Shown here piece by piece: positions 24,219 through 35,900 of a stretch of DNA of 64,000 bases. Each line of letters begins with the position of its first letter. Within the stretch, counting starts at the first letter, position 1. The translations under genes and the position numbers were made by a program. The notes below the pieces were generated by a model. It ran no database searches. It was not told where the DNA came from and was given only the letters and a program-made list of their open reading frames with translations. Source of the DNA: Acholoe squamosa (lineage: Eukaryota > Annelida > Polychaeta > Phyllodocida > Polynoidae); NCBI GenBank assembly GCA_949317995.1, contig OX439047.1, positions 3,644,501-3,708,500 of the forward strand. The letters are read 5' to 3'.

Positions 24219-25004
24219 GAACTTATAGTCAGTACGTTTTACTTTGCTTGACAACAGAACTTGAAGATCTCATGCTAGGTGTGGATGGATAAAAGAAGTG
24301 TTGTGTGAAGAGTGTGTGGTGTACACCCTGAGAGGAGGGGGCACTTTATATATTTTGCTGACAAGGGTACATTTTGGTCAAAGTCAGAAAAAATCATCCT
24401 GACAAGAATCAATTTTTACCAAGGTTTTTGAGAAAATCTTGTGTCAGGAAGATTTACCATAAAAAGGGATATATTTGTCATGTGACTTAGACCAAAATAT
24501 GGTGTGTCAGAATTATTTGTCAAAAATAACTTTGGGAAGGGTATGTTTTGTATGAAAAAAGAAGAACTTGAGAAGGGAAAAGGAAGTCATCACTCCAGCC
24601 ACTGCCCCTCTTGTAGATAAAAGTTCAGTGCCCCCTGGTGTACATAGGTATGAAAAGCAAGTACTGAGCAGACAGAGTCAGGTTTCTTATATACATTATA
24701 GGCTTTGTATGTCAGCATCTCAATTTAGGTGATATATCAACTTCTCTGGTGATTCGCTGAACTAACTAGTTGGTCGGCAAACTGAGCCTTCTCCTCTGGC
24801 TAAGCTTTTTGAGTAAAAATCACTGTACTTGAATGCTTCCAGTGTTGAACTACTTTTTTGGCTCTTCAGCTACCTTATTACTATGCTAGTTATGTCAGGA
24901 AGAAGCTCAAAAAAAGTAGTTCCGCAACATAACTTACACCGAATCGATGGATCTTGGTATGGATGAGGGCATCGGTGATTTGTATGTACAGTACTGGTGG
25001 GATA
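24219..25004. other. 3' flank of the AADAC-like gene, no further gene recognised
   Basis: Presumably includes the 3' UTR. I did not find a convincing AATAAA in the first few hundred bases. Confidence 0.4.
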
Positions 25005-25515
25005 CTCACCAAGGCTACATTCATGTATCATGCTGAACCTACAGGATTGATACACCCCGTAGAGTCAGAATGATGCTCCATTGAAGTGCTAGTTAGCAGA
25101 CTCGCCAGCGATCCATTGGTGCATCATGATGACTAATGGGCATGATGCACTCCTTGCTAAAAACATGACATATGAAATTCAGGGGATGAATCTGGAGCAG
25201 CAAGTAATTTTAAACAAATGCCCAGTTGTATTTGCATTGCAAAGAAACATTGGAATTGATAAGCCTTTGATGTTTTTATGTTACGGTACTGTAGTTATGG
25301 ACCAGGTGCTATGGACATGTAATGTGGCTGACATTAGTGAGAGCTGTACAGGCCATGAAGTAGCACACCATGCCCGTAGGTCAGCATGATGCACCATTGG
25401 AGTACTGGTGAGTCAGCTCAAAAGCGCTTCAATGGTGCATCATGGCAACCCTACGGGGTGTCCCATTGACCAATGGGCACGATGCACCAACGAATTAGCA
25501 GCCTAAAGTTTATTC
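25005..25515. repeat. Cluster of palindromic repeat copies
   Basis: Two members (about 25005-25160 and 25365-25515) with GATGCTCCATTGAAGTGCT, GCATCATGATGACTAATGGG and GACCAATGGGCACGATGCAC. The 200 bases between have no recognised feature. Confidence 0.6.
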
Positions 25516-25704
25516 AGTCCCCGACATTGTTTGAATATATTACTGGCCTTCTATAAATGTCCAGCTTAGACTAAGGTGTGAGAAATGTCATTATTCCTAT
25601 TCAGGTTATGATGACTGGTTATGAAGTACGTATTAAATGGCATTTCTAGTCATATACATGTACATGCACTGGTCAGACAGGGTTTACATGTATTCAAAGT
25701 ATTC

Positions 25705-25995
25705 TTTAAAGGTCGATAGTGTGCATCAGTGTATCATGGCCTTTGGTCATTATGATGCACCAATGAAGTGCTGGCAAGACTGCTTACCAGCACTCCATTG
25801 GTTCATCATGCCTACCCGCCAGGGTTGATAGATACTGCCGGATACTTCAATGAAATGGTCTAAAGGCTAATGGTGTGCATTAATGCATCGTGCCTACTGG
25901 TCGTCATAATGCAGACCTCGCGAGTAACTCACAAAGACTACATCATGCCAACCCTAAATGATAGTGTCGCAGAGGGTCGGCATGATGAAAGTGTT
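25705..25995. repeat. Palindromic dispersed repeat copy
   Basis: The left part reads GCACCAATGAAGTGCTGGCA and continues into CCAGCACTCCATTGGTTCAT, an imperfect hairpin centred near 25780. A second, rearranged set of modules follows (TAATGCATCGTGCC, GGTCGGCATGATG). Confidence 0.6.
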
Positions 25996-26364
25996 GGAGA
26001 CAGGGCCTTGGACCATTATTTGATCTGTAAATCATGATGGTCAATAGAAGTTTAGAGCAGAATTCAATAAAAATAATTTCTTTATCTATAAATGATCCAA
26101 GATGTAATTATACCAAGAATACCATATGATGGACTTTTGGGCCATGGAAAAGAAATAACAGCAATGCGATGAAATGAATTCTGAATAAGGCCCACTATCA
26201 AAATTAAATATCTCTGATACATGGCGACTAAAGCCTAATCTCCAAGTCATTTTCTAACCTTTGCTGACCGTCCGCCAAAGTGTTACTATTAGGCGTATAT
26301 CTATGGTGATGAATCAATGTGATATATTGTATAGTATTAATGATACTAGAGTGATAGTAGGGAT

Positions 26365-26600
26365 CCTTAAAGGCCATTCATGCATCATGCCCATTGGTTA
26401 TCATGATGCATGAATGTAAGCCTGGCAGGGTACGTACTAGGGCTACTGCATCATGACAACCCCACATGGTTGATACATCCCTGCAGGGTCATCATGATGC
26501 TGTAATGAAGTGCCTGTCAGCAGAATCACCAGCACTTCATTGATGCATCATGACGACCAATGGGCATGATGCACACCTGCATTATTGGACCTTAAAGGGA
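26365..26600. repeat. Palindromic dispersed repeat copy
   Basis: Runs from CTTAAAGGCCATTCATGCAT through CACCAGCACTTCATTGATGC to GACCAATGGGCATGATGCAC and GGACCTTAAAGGG. It also contains CATGAATGTAAGCCTGGCAG, a single copy of the module that is amplified in minisatellite B. Confidence 0.65.
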
Positions 26601-27649
26601 TACAGATAACAGATTTTTAACACAGATGATACAGATCGTATATGTTTATATTTACTCAAGGGAAATATCCACTTGTTAGGCTATATCATGTGGTGGTGAT
26701 GATTGATGATGATGATATTGTATATTAGCAGAATGGCTTCATATGGCATCGCTGGAAATTGCTTGGCATTTAATATTGAGACATTGGTATCAGGGTCGTC
26801 AATACTTTTAACAATTGGCATAAAATAATATCTCATTGGTATTTTGTCCTTGGTTTTCAGCAATTTACGATTAACATTGATTGAGACAAATCCAAAACCA
26901 ACCTTAAACATGAGACTCTAGACTGAATAACATTGAGCTAATGAGCTTTATGATGTGATAGCAATAAGGAAACCTCTAATTGCAGTCGCTTGGCAGACGT
27001 TGCACATATTGAATTAAGGCGACTGTAGACAGGATCAACTGGTAGGATCGAGTATGTCAGTGCATATATCCAAATCAATATGACAATACCAAACATGTTT
27101 GATGTTCCCAATAGGATTGGATCAGTACTCCCTATTTACCAATCAAGTCGGGCTTGTCTGCAGCCTGTGAATTTTCATAAATCAAACCAATATTGAGATT
27201 ACCATGGTAATCCTTTACGGACTGCTATGCGGTAATGCGTCCTTTGGGTTTTATGGTGCAGGAAGGCAGCCCTAGTGCAGTCTATATACCAATAGGTTTA
27301 CTCATCAATTATTTCAATCATTAAACTTTCTTTAAACTCTTGACAAACAGTAATGCCTTTCATTTTAGGCTAAAAAAACCTTAATGAGGGTGCGATTTGT
27401 AAGCCAGGAAAACAAAAATGTAGCAGAAGGGCCCAAGACATTTGGCCCTGCAGTCTGGCAATGTCTGTAGGTCTGGCACCGATTTTACTAGAAAGTTTCG
27501 TATTTACTGCTATAATAAGTATCTTGACAGGGCTAAACATCCGGAGCTAAACTTCATGCATAATGTGATCCTGCAATGCATTAGCAGTCTTTTACCTATT
27601 TCAAGTCCAATATTGCATCAATGCGCTATGATGCACTCCTGCAATGGCA
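26601..27649. other. Intergenic, no gene recognised
   Basis: AT-rich with a short TGATGA run near 26695-26715. No supported coding exon. Confidence 0.5.
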
Positions 27650-27768
27650 GTCCGTAACCCTTTAAAGGCTGCCGATGCATTAATGCATCATGCCCTTTGG
27701 TTGTCATGTTGCACCAATGAAGTGCTGGCAAGACTGGTCGGCAGCACTTCATTGCTCCGGGATATATG
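27650..27768. repeat. Left part of a palindromic repeat split by the Gypsy insertion
   Basis: CCCTTTAAAGGCTGCCGATG through CACCAATGAAGTGCTGGCAA and GCAGCACTTCATTGCTC, ending GGGATATATG at the element border. The repeat resumes at 40624 with TATGTATCAACCCTGTAGGG. Confidence 0.75.
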
Positions 27769-28132
27769 TGTAATGGTTCGTATCGACTTATATGTTGGGT
27801 GGCTCTTTGGCTCGCTTACCACTAGATGTACCAACACAACACGAATAGTTCGGGTTGGGCAAAGCCCCAGAAACCCCTACCTCTCGGGTAGGACTTTATT
27901 AGATCTCTTTGATAACAAAGTACTAGCGTCTGGACTGGACCATGTCCAGTCCCCTTCTGCCGCTCGTCCGGCTCCTTAGTAGGAGCTGGACGCGAGGCAT
28001 GGTGCTGCCCCCTCTTGTACCAACGAGGTATCGCAAAGCGACACCTAGCTAGCATAGAAGGAACAAGCACCACACGAACACGTCTCTCGGATGAACGGCA
28101 CTAATATATATACAATGATGCCGGCCCCTACA
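27769..28132 (-). repeat. 3' LTR of the intact Gypsy element (364 bp)
   Basis: On the minus strand it starts TGTAGGGG and ends CCATTACA. AATAAA (minus) is at 27895-27900, followed by the CCTACC/GGTAGG hairpin, which suggests the polyadenylation site lies in this LTR. Confidence 0.95.
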
Positions 28133-28143
28133 CCACCCCCACT
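28133..28143 (-). other. Polypurine tract of the intact Gypsy element
   Basis: On the minus strand AGTGGGGGTGG directly precedes the 3' LTR, identical to the tract at 3894-3904. Confidence 0.75.
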
Positions 28144-28893
28144 AGACTTTACCTAGGGTTGGGTGTAATTAATAAGTAACTATTGTTGACTTTATACAGT
28201 GGTGTTATAAATAAATAGGTAAGTCTATATATACACAGTTCGTATTAAATATAGAACATTTAAGGGGCATTATAAGTTATATGTACATAATAAGGCATCA
28301 TCGTATATAACCCGAAGTGTTTATAAATAATAACAAAAATAGGAAGTGGCCCCTTATGGACCATCGACCTATGGTGGTAATGTTACAAGTGTGTTATTAT
28401 TAAACATGAGACGCGACGAAGAATATTGGATGTGTAGTAAGGTGATATTAATAAATTTTTACAATGTTTTTACCGACCCAAGGTGGGGTAAATAACCCGA
28501 GAAAAAATTTTGAGTACTTTTACTTACAAGAATATAATATACGATATATAAAAATAGATTTATACAAAATATGAAATATAGGTGTCCTACCAGGGTAGCA
28601 GGATCACCCTTACAATATACCGGACTTCCGGCGAACCTGGAACGACTGGTTTCTGCAGCTCCACCCGGCGACATGTGTGTGGTGGCAAACCACGTTGCTG
28701 TTATGATGTGCCCTGATGAAGATGGGAAGATGGAGACCCGGTTAGATGTGGTAGTCCTTTGGGTATTCGGGTTAGCGTCCATCCTCGCTGCAGGTTACGT
28801 TCCAGGTATCAGGAGTCCAGCGTAAGGAACAGTGCCTCTGGCATACTAAATGCATTTACCCTCGGGTACAAGGAGACACCAACAGATGGACAC
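28144..28893 (-). other. 3' untranslated region of the intact Gypsy element
   Basis: AT-rich, similar to 3128-3893. A 107-codon minus-strand frame (28459-28782) has a hydrophobic run, but a 2-base length difference in the other copy breaks the frame, so it is not called as a gene. Confidence 0.7.
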
Positions 28894-31800
28894 TCAAAGA
28901 TCTTCCGGATCTGTGTCCATCTTCTCAGCCGGCTCCACTGAGGCAGATGGAGCCGAGCTGCTACAGCTGCTCGTAGAGAGCGCCGCTGAAGCCTCGCTGG
29001 GAGTCTCGCTCCCCAAGCTCAAGGCCCTCATCACTGCGGATGGACTGTCCATTGCCTCGGATGCTGGTGCAGCAACCGTGGCAGTTGGGACAGCCCGGGT
29101 GTTCCAAGTGGGGGGCGGGAGCAGGAGAGCTGCCGGAATCGGCGGAGCAGCCGGGATCGGTGAAGTGGCCGGAACCGGTGGAGTAGCCGGGACCGTTGGG
29201 GCATTCGGTGGTACATCTGGTACGAAGATAAGAGACGACGGTAAGCCGTCCCACTCCTCCAGATGTTTCCCGAATGCCAGGAAAAACTTGAGGTCAGCCT
29301 CCTTAAACCGATGGATGTATCTGGAGTTTTCAGCTTCGTGAAACTCTTTAAGCTTTTCGGCTTCCTTCTGCTTCCGCCGGCAGGACTCGAGGGCTTCCTC
29401 AACCTTCTTCCTTTCCAGCTCCCTTATTTTCTCTTCCTCCCGCCTCTGGATCTCGTAGACCAGATTGACGGTGGCTTCAGTCATCACACGCCAGTAGTCA
29501 ACAGACTGCTGGCGGTGCAATGCCTGCCATTCTGCCATCAGGTCATTCTGGATCTGAACCGTTCGGACATCGCGGTGGTCGACGAACGTATTCGGATCCT
29601 GAAGACCTGACAGGGTACCGGAGATCAGTTCCATTAGGGGTACCCGAGGGCCCGTCGGTGGAACTATCACTGGTGGTGGCGCGGGGGCCTCCACTGAGAC
29701 AGGCGGGGTGCCTGTTGGAGGAGCAGACGGGCCCTCCACCGTGATGCCTCCTCGGCCTCGGCCACCACCCGGGGAGCCTCGGGTGGACTCCAGCCCACCG
29801 CGGCCTCTACCACGGGTTTTGGCCCGGCCCAAGGAGGTAAGGACCTGTGACTCGGGTCCAGCCGGTCCCATTGAAGGGAACTTCGCCGCGTACTCGCTGT
29901 ACGTGGGGCGCTTGCCGGAGGATCCCTCTCCAGCCCACCAAGTGGAATACCCGGATGGGGGAGCGAAGAGTTCGCCCCCATCATCCAGGCCGCCAGAGGC
30001 TTCGCCCGGGCGTTGTTCCGCGGGTGCAGGTGTGGAGGTGGCTGGAGTCGCCGGTGCGGTCGCCTGGCTACCCGACCTGCGGGCCTGGTTGCCAGGCATA
30101 TCCAGAGCCGAGACTTGTTGTCCCGACTCGCGACGATCAGCTGGGTTGGCTGGTCTGGGCTGGTCCTTGCCACCCGAAGGGCTCACGGACCGGTCTGCTC
30201 GGGTCCTCTTGGAAGCAGTAGTCGTGACTGTGCCTCCGTTTGGACCTTTAGAGCGGGCTTTGGCCTTCTCTCGCTTGTCGTCTCCTCGCCACTTTTTCAC
30301 CTTCAGGTGCACCTCACTGGGCATCCCGAATTTCGTGGACGAGGAGTTCGTCTGGAAGTACGTCAGCAAGTTGCCGCTCTTCCACGAGCAGAATCCGGTC
30401 TCGAATGCCTGCTCTTTCACTTCTTTAATGCTCAGCGCGGACCAATTAGCAAGGAGCTCGCTGAAGCACTTGATGGCTCGTTTCCTGGTTTTCTCCAGGC
30501 CGATGCCATGGGCCTTCTGCAAGTGCAGAGCCATGTCTCGGCGCCGGTGAGTGCTGAACGAGCCATCACAATGTTTACTCGGGCGGTCCCCGAGCACACA
30601 CATCATCACAGGCTTGTGATGCATATGGTATTCGACGATGTGCCGAGCGAAGCGGGGCTTCGTCTCGAACACCTTCTCACCCGTGAGAGCCAGCTGGCAA
30701 GACTCGAACGGGCACCTTCGGCGGTTGCCGGTTGGTCCCCATTGAGTCATTGCCCACTGGACTTTCGTCCGGGCCTCGTAGCTATAAACTGAGCCTAATT
30801 TGGACTTGAGCTGGTCAATCCAAATCAGGTAGAACTTGCCTACTGGCGTATCCGAGGGGCCGGACTTCATCCACTCCTCGTCATCGCTGTCACCGTCCTT
30901 ATTGACGGCGCTCGGACACATGTAGTGGACTGTGTCGTAAGCACAGTCCGCGAAGCAGCGGGGAGTCCGTTCCTTGAACCCCTCGGCTGCATTCTTCCAC
31001 ATCCACTTCTGATTGTCGTCCTTGGGAACATCCGTGGTCATTTCTTCCCACGTTGTCACGGACTCCAAATCAGATTTGGCAGACTCGGGCAGCTCTGGAT
31101 CGCTTTCGCTTTCCTCACTGTCCGTGTATATGTTAGCTCCCCTACGGCTGGCTCGGCTGGAGGTGGTAGTACCAGTCGAAGCCTTGGTAGAGGACTTGGC
31201 CTTTGCACCCGACGTGCTGGCTGCAGAAGATGCAGTAACCGAGGTGGCTACCGTGGTGGTTGTAGGAGTGGGAGCGGGCGTCTTCGGTTTGCCCTTACCC
31301 CTCGGCTTGGTGGGGGGCGTGGGCTCTGCCGGAGACGCTTTCGCTCCATTCTTTTTCTTCCGGCGCACAACCTTAGTCGGTTGGGCCGGAACTTCAGGAC
31401 TGGAATCCGACTCGCGTCGGCTCCTGTCCACTGTCCGAGGGCTCCTCCTTCCGCTGACCGGGGAGTCAGAGTCGGAAGAGATCTCAGCTTTTTGTTGGGC
31501 CTGCTGCTTGCGATGGGCCCGGCGAGCCGCGGTGAGCTCCTTCTGCTGCTTGGCAAGCTCGGCTCGCTTTGCCTCTACAGCAGCCTGCTGGCGCGAGATG
31601 TCCTCTTCCGAGATCTCGCCAGGTGCCTCCGGGATGTCGGCAGCTGGGTCGGTCTCGGTTGTGGACCTCTCGACGGCGATGCGGACATTCTCAGCCTCCA
31701 GATCGCTCTCAGTGAGAGGACCCTTGGGCGCAGGTTTACGGGTCAATCGCTTGACCCGGTCGGTTTCCACCGACGACAAGGTAACTGTGGAGTCTGTATC

Positions 31801-32403
31801 CATGTTGGATTCGGACTCCCTTAACTCCGCGGCCTTCTGGATGATGCCCGCAGAGATCAAGACGGCTCGAGCTAAATTCTCGTTAGTCGCCATATTCTCC
31901 GCCAACCTCAGATAGTTGCGGAGCCAAGAAACTGGCATGTTGTCAGCCAGCTCGTCACTGCACGAGTCCATTACCAGAGTCTTGAGATCATCTGGTATGG
32001 GCTCGGGCACGCCCTCTTCCACCGCCATGGGCCCGCATCCGAACATGGAGGCGTGCATAGGGATGTACGTACCCCAGGAGGTGTACACGATACCTTCCTG
32101 GCGATCAACGTGTGCTAGACGTCTGATCTGAGTCCTGAATCCCGGAGGATACATTGGAATGTCCAGGACATCCACTTTGCTACCCGAAGCGGCTGTTGTA
32201 GACGGGCGCTCCGGGCGTGGCGGTGGTGGAGGTGGCATTCTCTCCCGGTCGGTTGCCTCGGCCATAGCCGAGAGCGTCCGGGCGGCCTCCTCTGTCGAAG
32301 AATCCATAGATTCCTCGACCCGAGACGAGACCTTCGGGTCCTCATCTTGTTCCAACGGAATGTTGGCAGTTTGACGCGCAGCGTCAATCGTTCCCTGTGC
32401 CAT
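28894..32403 (-). CDS. Gypsy ORF3: 1,169-residue protein with two Cys/His finger-like clusters and a coiled coil
   Basis: The frame opens slightly upstream, but the first ATG is at 32403 in an excellent context (GGTGCCATGG), so I take it as the start. Layout in ATG numbering: acidic, proline-rich N-terminus (PPPPPPRPERP near 57-67); a conserved block around 80-190; a Lys/Glu-rich helix 265-305; Ser/Thr/Lys-rich low complexity 310-450; a compact domain about 450-640 with finger-like clusters C564/C569/H588/H593 and C602/C612/H627/H632; Gly/Pro-rich linker; charged coiled coil near 990-1060; Pro/Ala-rich tail. There is no signal peptide, transmembrane segment or furin-like site, so I see no env features. 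The position after pol is where env would sit. Function unknown; nucleic-acid binding is a reasonable inference from the finger-like clusters and basic stretches. A homologous ORF is at 1-3127. Confidence 0.85.
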   Translation of the reverse strand: MAQGTIDAARQTANIPLEQDEDPKVSSRVEESMDSSTEEAARTLSAMAEATDRERMPPPPPPRPERPSTTAASGSKVDVLDIPMYPPGFRTQIRRLAHVDRQEGIVYTSWGTYIPMHASMFGCGPMAVEEGVPEPIPDDLKTLVMDSCSDELADNMPVSWLRNYLRLAENMATNENLARAVLISAGIIQKAAELRESESNMDTDSTVTLSSVETDRVKRLTRKPAPKGPLTESDLEAENVRIAVERSTTETDPAADIPEAPGEISEEDISRQQAAVEAKRAELAKQQKELTAARRAHRKQQAQQKAEISSDSDSPVSGRRSPRTVDRSRRESDSSPEVPAQPTKVVRRKKKNGAKASPAEPTPPTKPRGKGKPKTPAPTPTTTTVATSVTASSAASTSGAKAKSSTKASTGTTTSSRASRRGANIYTDSEESESDPELPESAKSDLESVTTWEEMTTDVPKDDNQKWMWKNAAEGFKERTPRCFADCAYDTVHYMCPSAVNKDGDSDDEEWMKSGPSDTPVGKFYLIWIDQLKSKLGSVYSYEARTKVQWAMTQWGPTGNRRRCPFESCQLALTGEKVFETKPRFARHIVEYHMHHKPVMMCVLGDRPSKHCDGSFSTHRRRDMALHLQKAHGIGLEKTRKRAIKCFSELLANWSALSIKEVKEQAFETGFCSWKSGNLLTYFQTNSSSTKFGMPSEVHLKVKKWRGDDKREKAKARSKGPNGGTVTTTASKRTRADRSVSPSGGKDQPRPANPADRRESGQQVSALDMPGNQARRSGSQATAPATPATSTPAPAEQRPGEASGGLDDGGELFAPPSGYSTWWAGEGSSGKRPTYSEYAAKFPSMGPAGPESQVLTSLGRAKTRGRGRGGLESTRGSPGGGRGRGGITVEGPSAPPTGTPPVSVEAPAPPPVIVPPTGPRVPLMELISGTLSGLQDPNTFVDHRDVRTVQIQNDLMAEWQALHRQQSVDYWRVMTEATVNLVYEIQRREEEKIRELERKKVEEALESCRRKQKEAEKLKEFHEAENSRYIHRFKEADLKFFLAFGKHLEEWDGLPSSLIFVPDVPPNAPTVPATPPVPATSPIPAAPPIPAALLLPPPTWNTRAVPTATVAAPASEAMDSPSAVMRALSLGSETPSEASAALSTSSCSSSAPSASVEPAEKMDTDPEDL

Positions 32404-32921
32404 GGCACCGGGTCCGACTTCCAAAATAAATTGGCAAGTTTTGTTGGACTCCTCCCGAAGGATTCGTCCAACAGAGAAGGTTTTGGTTTTAGCTAGGCTA
32501 ACACGACAGCTACAGGCTGTACAACCGCCGACAAATAACTAGAGCAAAAACGGGTGGCGTCTAACCACCACGAGTCTGCTCTAGTTATGACCAGTATGAC
32601 GTCAGACCTCTCGTCTCGCGAGATCCCGCCATGGCTATCCGGTGACCTAGTTCCGCGCTTTCCCGCCACACCAGCAGCGCCACCTAGGGAACTAGATCCG
32701 AACCAACATTCGACTCGACATGTGAGACGCGGCCTACTACCCGAGTGCTATCGTCTGGAGCTTGGCGGTGTATACGACGCTTCAAAGCGAATGTACCGGT
32801 TAATCCGACCGCCACTCACGGGATACAGCCACCCGGGGAGGGCGCGTTCGACATCTCTAGCCGTGGAACGTATGTTGCCTGCCTATGGCAGACAACACGC
32901 AGCAGCTCGTTGTGTACTGAG
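32404..32921 (-). promoter_or_regulatory. pol-ORF3 spacer with promoter-like palindromes
   Basis: This 0.5-kb spacer holds TGACGTCA (32597-32604, a full CRE), TCTCGCGAGA (32614-32623, a known metazoan promoter palindrome) and a perfect 12-bp inverted repeat ATAACTAGAGCA / TGCTCTAGTTAT (32535-32546 and 32577-32588) whose loop contains GGTGG/CCACC. These lie 130-220 bases upstream of the ORF3 ATG. The spacer is GC-richer than the UTRs. It may be an internal promoter or a splice-acceptor leader for ORF3; neither is proven. Confidence 0.4.
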
Positions 32922-35900
32922 TTAGGTTACAGCAGACCTCAACCGGGGACTGCGTCTAACGCCTTCGGTTAGCATTTTATTTTTCCCGGCTTTACGTACG
33001 GCCTTTTCTGGATCTCGCTTAGTCAAAGCGGGACCCTTCCCATACGTAATGCCTTCACTCAGCGAGACTTTCTTCCATTTCTTACGATTAGGTCGTTTCC
33101 TGGCCTTCGTCTTCTTTTTTACCATAACCTCGTCTCCCGGCGTCTTTCTCGGCCGGCCTCTAGGGCGCTTCGTCGGTACTACCACGCTCGGTCCACTAGG
33201 GACAGATACAGGTGGTTTGTAGCCGAACTCCCTCTCCGCCTCTTCGCGCCCCTTCCAGGGCCGAAGTTTTCCAACATTTGTCTTCCATTTTCTACCCGTC
33301 AGGCAGTCCTCTATCATCACCGTGGACTCGGAGATGACACGAACGATTTTAAACGGACCTTCCCAAGGCGTTACGAGCTTCAGCTTATCCAGCGGCTCGT
33401 AGTACCTTAGTACTTTGTCCCCAACATTAAAACGAATTCGTTTAGCATTGGTGTCATAGCCCACCTTCTGCCACTTCGCAGTCTTCAGCAGTTCTTTCCG
33501 AACGGCCTCGTATGCCTGTTTGAACCGGTCCCTTAATGACTCTACAAACAGCACCGTGCAGGGCGCCTCCGGGTCTATTCCAACCACTCCATACACTAAG
33601 TCGGCGGGCATTATGATGTCCTCGCCGAACACTAGCATGTTTGGGGTGCAGTTAGTTGATGAATGGACAGTGTTGTTGTAGGCATGTACTACAAACTCGC
33701 ACTGTTCATCCCAGTCATCCTGGTGGGTATTAACCAGGGGCTTTAGTACTTGTATGAGGGTTCTATTGAAGCGCTCTACCTGCCCATCCGACTGTGGTCG
33801 GTACGGGTTTGTTCGGGTCTTACAAATGGCTAGGTAATGGCACATTTCCTGCCAAAGTTCTGACTCGAACTCCCTTCCTTGGTCACTGTGCATCATAAGG
33901 GGAACACCCAAATGCAGCACCCAGCCTTTCACAAATGCCTCCGCGCATGTGGCGGCTTTGTGGTTAGGAAGGGGGAACACCCGAGTGTACTTAGTATAAT
34001 AGTCGGTTACGACCATCATACAAGTATTGTCTCGCGGCGTCGTCTTAATCCCACTGATGATGTCTATCGCTACTCGAGCGAATCTGACACCAAACAATTC
34101 CTGTGATAAGGGTTGCTTACCCAGGCCGGGTCCCGGTTTGTTTTTACAACAATCCGGGCAAGTGGCGATCCACCGGAGCAGGTCGCCTCTCATACCGGGC
34201 CAGTAGTAACGCCTTTGTAGACGCTCTATTGACCTCTTCTTACCGAAATGGCCACTCGTTTGGTGGCCATGGCAATAATACATGATATCCCTCCTCATCG
34301 GGGCGGGTATCACTATTTGCAACAGCCTACCGTTGGTGGGAGTTGTCTTCCACCTACATAGTATGCCGTCTCGGATCTCTAGCTCGGTCCATTGAGCTAG
34401 CAATCGCCTCGCTTCCCTATCCTCCAGGGAAACTAGAGGCCTTGCCGGTTTAATACCTGACCGTAGGTATTCCATTATGCGCGCAGTGGTGGGGTCTGAC
34501 TGTTGAAACTTCTTGATGGTCTCCGGGGACCAATCGAGATAGCTGCATACAACCTCCTCCCAGGGGATACGGGGGGTGGTATAATTAAATACCAGCCCGG
34601 CTACCACAGCATTGTGGGCCCCGCAGTCTTCACATGTGGCATTTTGGCACCTTCGGATAGGCCGTCTTGACAAGGCATCCGCATTGATGTGTTTAGCACC
34701 GGGTCGGTGCTCTATTTGTTTATGCTGTAATCCGAATTCGGATAGGTGAGCTAACCAACGTCCAATCATCCCTTCGGCGTCCTTAAAGTTAAGGAGCCAC
34801 CTAAGAGACGAATGGTCTGTTCTTAAAGTAAAGTCACTTCCCCAAAGGAAATGCTTGAACTTCTTCGTATACACCACCACAGCGAGGAGTTCTCGCTTGG
34901 TGGTACAATAATTTCGCTGTGTCTTGCTTAACGTGTTGCTAGCAAATGCTATTGGCACTTCGACTCCCTCTTGGACCTGAGAGAGAGCTGCCCCAATCGC
35001 ATCATTGCTCGCATCGGTGTCTAAGATGAAATGTCCCTCGGGAGTGGGATATTTCAACACGGGTGTATTCCTAAATAAATCTTTTATTTTATTAAAAGAC
35101 TCTTCTTGCTCGCTGGTCCATGGGAATGGGTCCCGTGCCCTACCCGGGGTCCAGTGAGCTAAGCACTGCATGGGGAAGCTGACACGAGAGTAATTCGGTA
35201 TGAAATCACGATAATAGGAACAAAATCCTAAAAATGATCTCACCTCCTTAGCACTCGTGGGTCTTTCCCAATTTTCTACAGCTTCTAATTTTTCCGGATC
35301 CGCACTCACCCCGTTAGGAGTAATGATCCTTCCCAAGTATGTAATGGTTTTCTTAAACAAATTACATTTCTTGGGTTTAAGTTTAAGACCGTTTGATAGT
35401 ATCCGGTCGAGGACTAATTGCAGATTCGCCAGGCATTCCTTGAATGACTTGCCGAACACGACCACATCATCCAAGTAAACCAGGCATTTCTTCCACAAAA
35501 GGTCACTCAGTAAGGATTCCATCATAGCCTCGAATGTAGCGGGGGCGTTACACAATCCGAAGGGTAAGACATTATACTCGAATAGCCCCATATGACTGGA
35601 GAATGCTGTCTTCTCCTTGTCATTGGGGTGCATTGGTATTTGCCAATATCCGGACTGTAAATCCAAGGTACAGAACCATTGGTTTCCGCCCAAGCTATCT
35701 AAAGTCTCGTCTATCCTTGGTAAAGGATACGAGTTCTTCTTTGTTATACCGTTCAATTTCCGGTAGTCGACACAAAAGCGGATTGTACCGTCTTTCTTAG
35801 TAGTCATGCAAACAGGGCTGGACCAGGGACTCGAGCTGGGCACGATTACCCCTAGGTCCAACTGTTTTTGTATTTGCTCTTCACAAATTAACTTCTTCTT

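Noticed and set aside
28459..28782. 107-codon frame with a hydrophobic run in the 3' UTR of the intact Gypsy element
   Set aside because: The equivalent region of the other copy (3238-3558) has a 2-base length difference that breaks the frame, so protein coding is not conserved.
29708..31915. Several 100-300-codon + strand frames across ORF3, and similar minus-strand frames across 127-3108
   Set aside because: They lie antisense to the GC-rich ORF3 coding sequence and are shadows of it.
28894..32403. ORF3 as a retroviral-type envelope
   Set aside because: Position fits, but there is no signal peptide, cleavage site, fusion peptide or membrane anchor; the protein is charged and low-complexity with Cys/His clusters.
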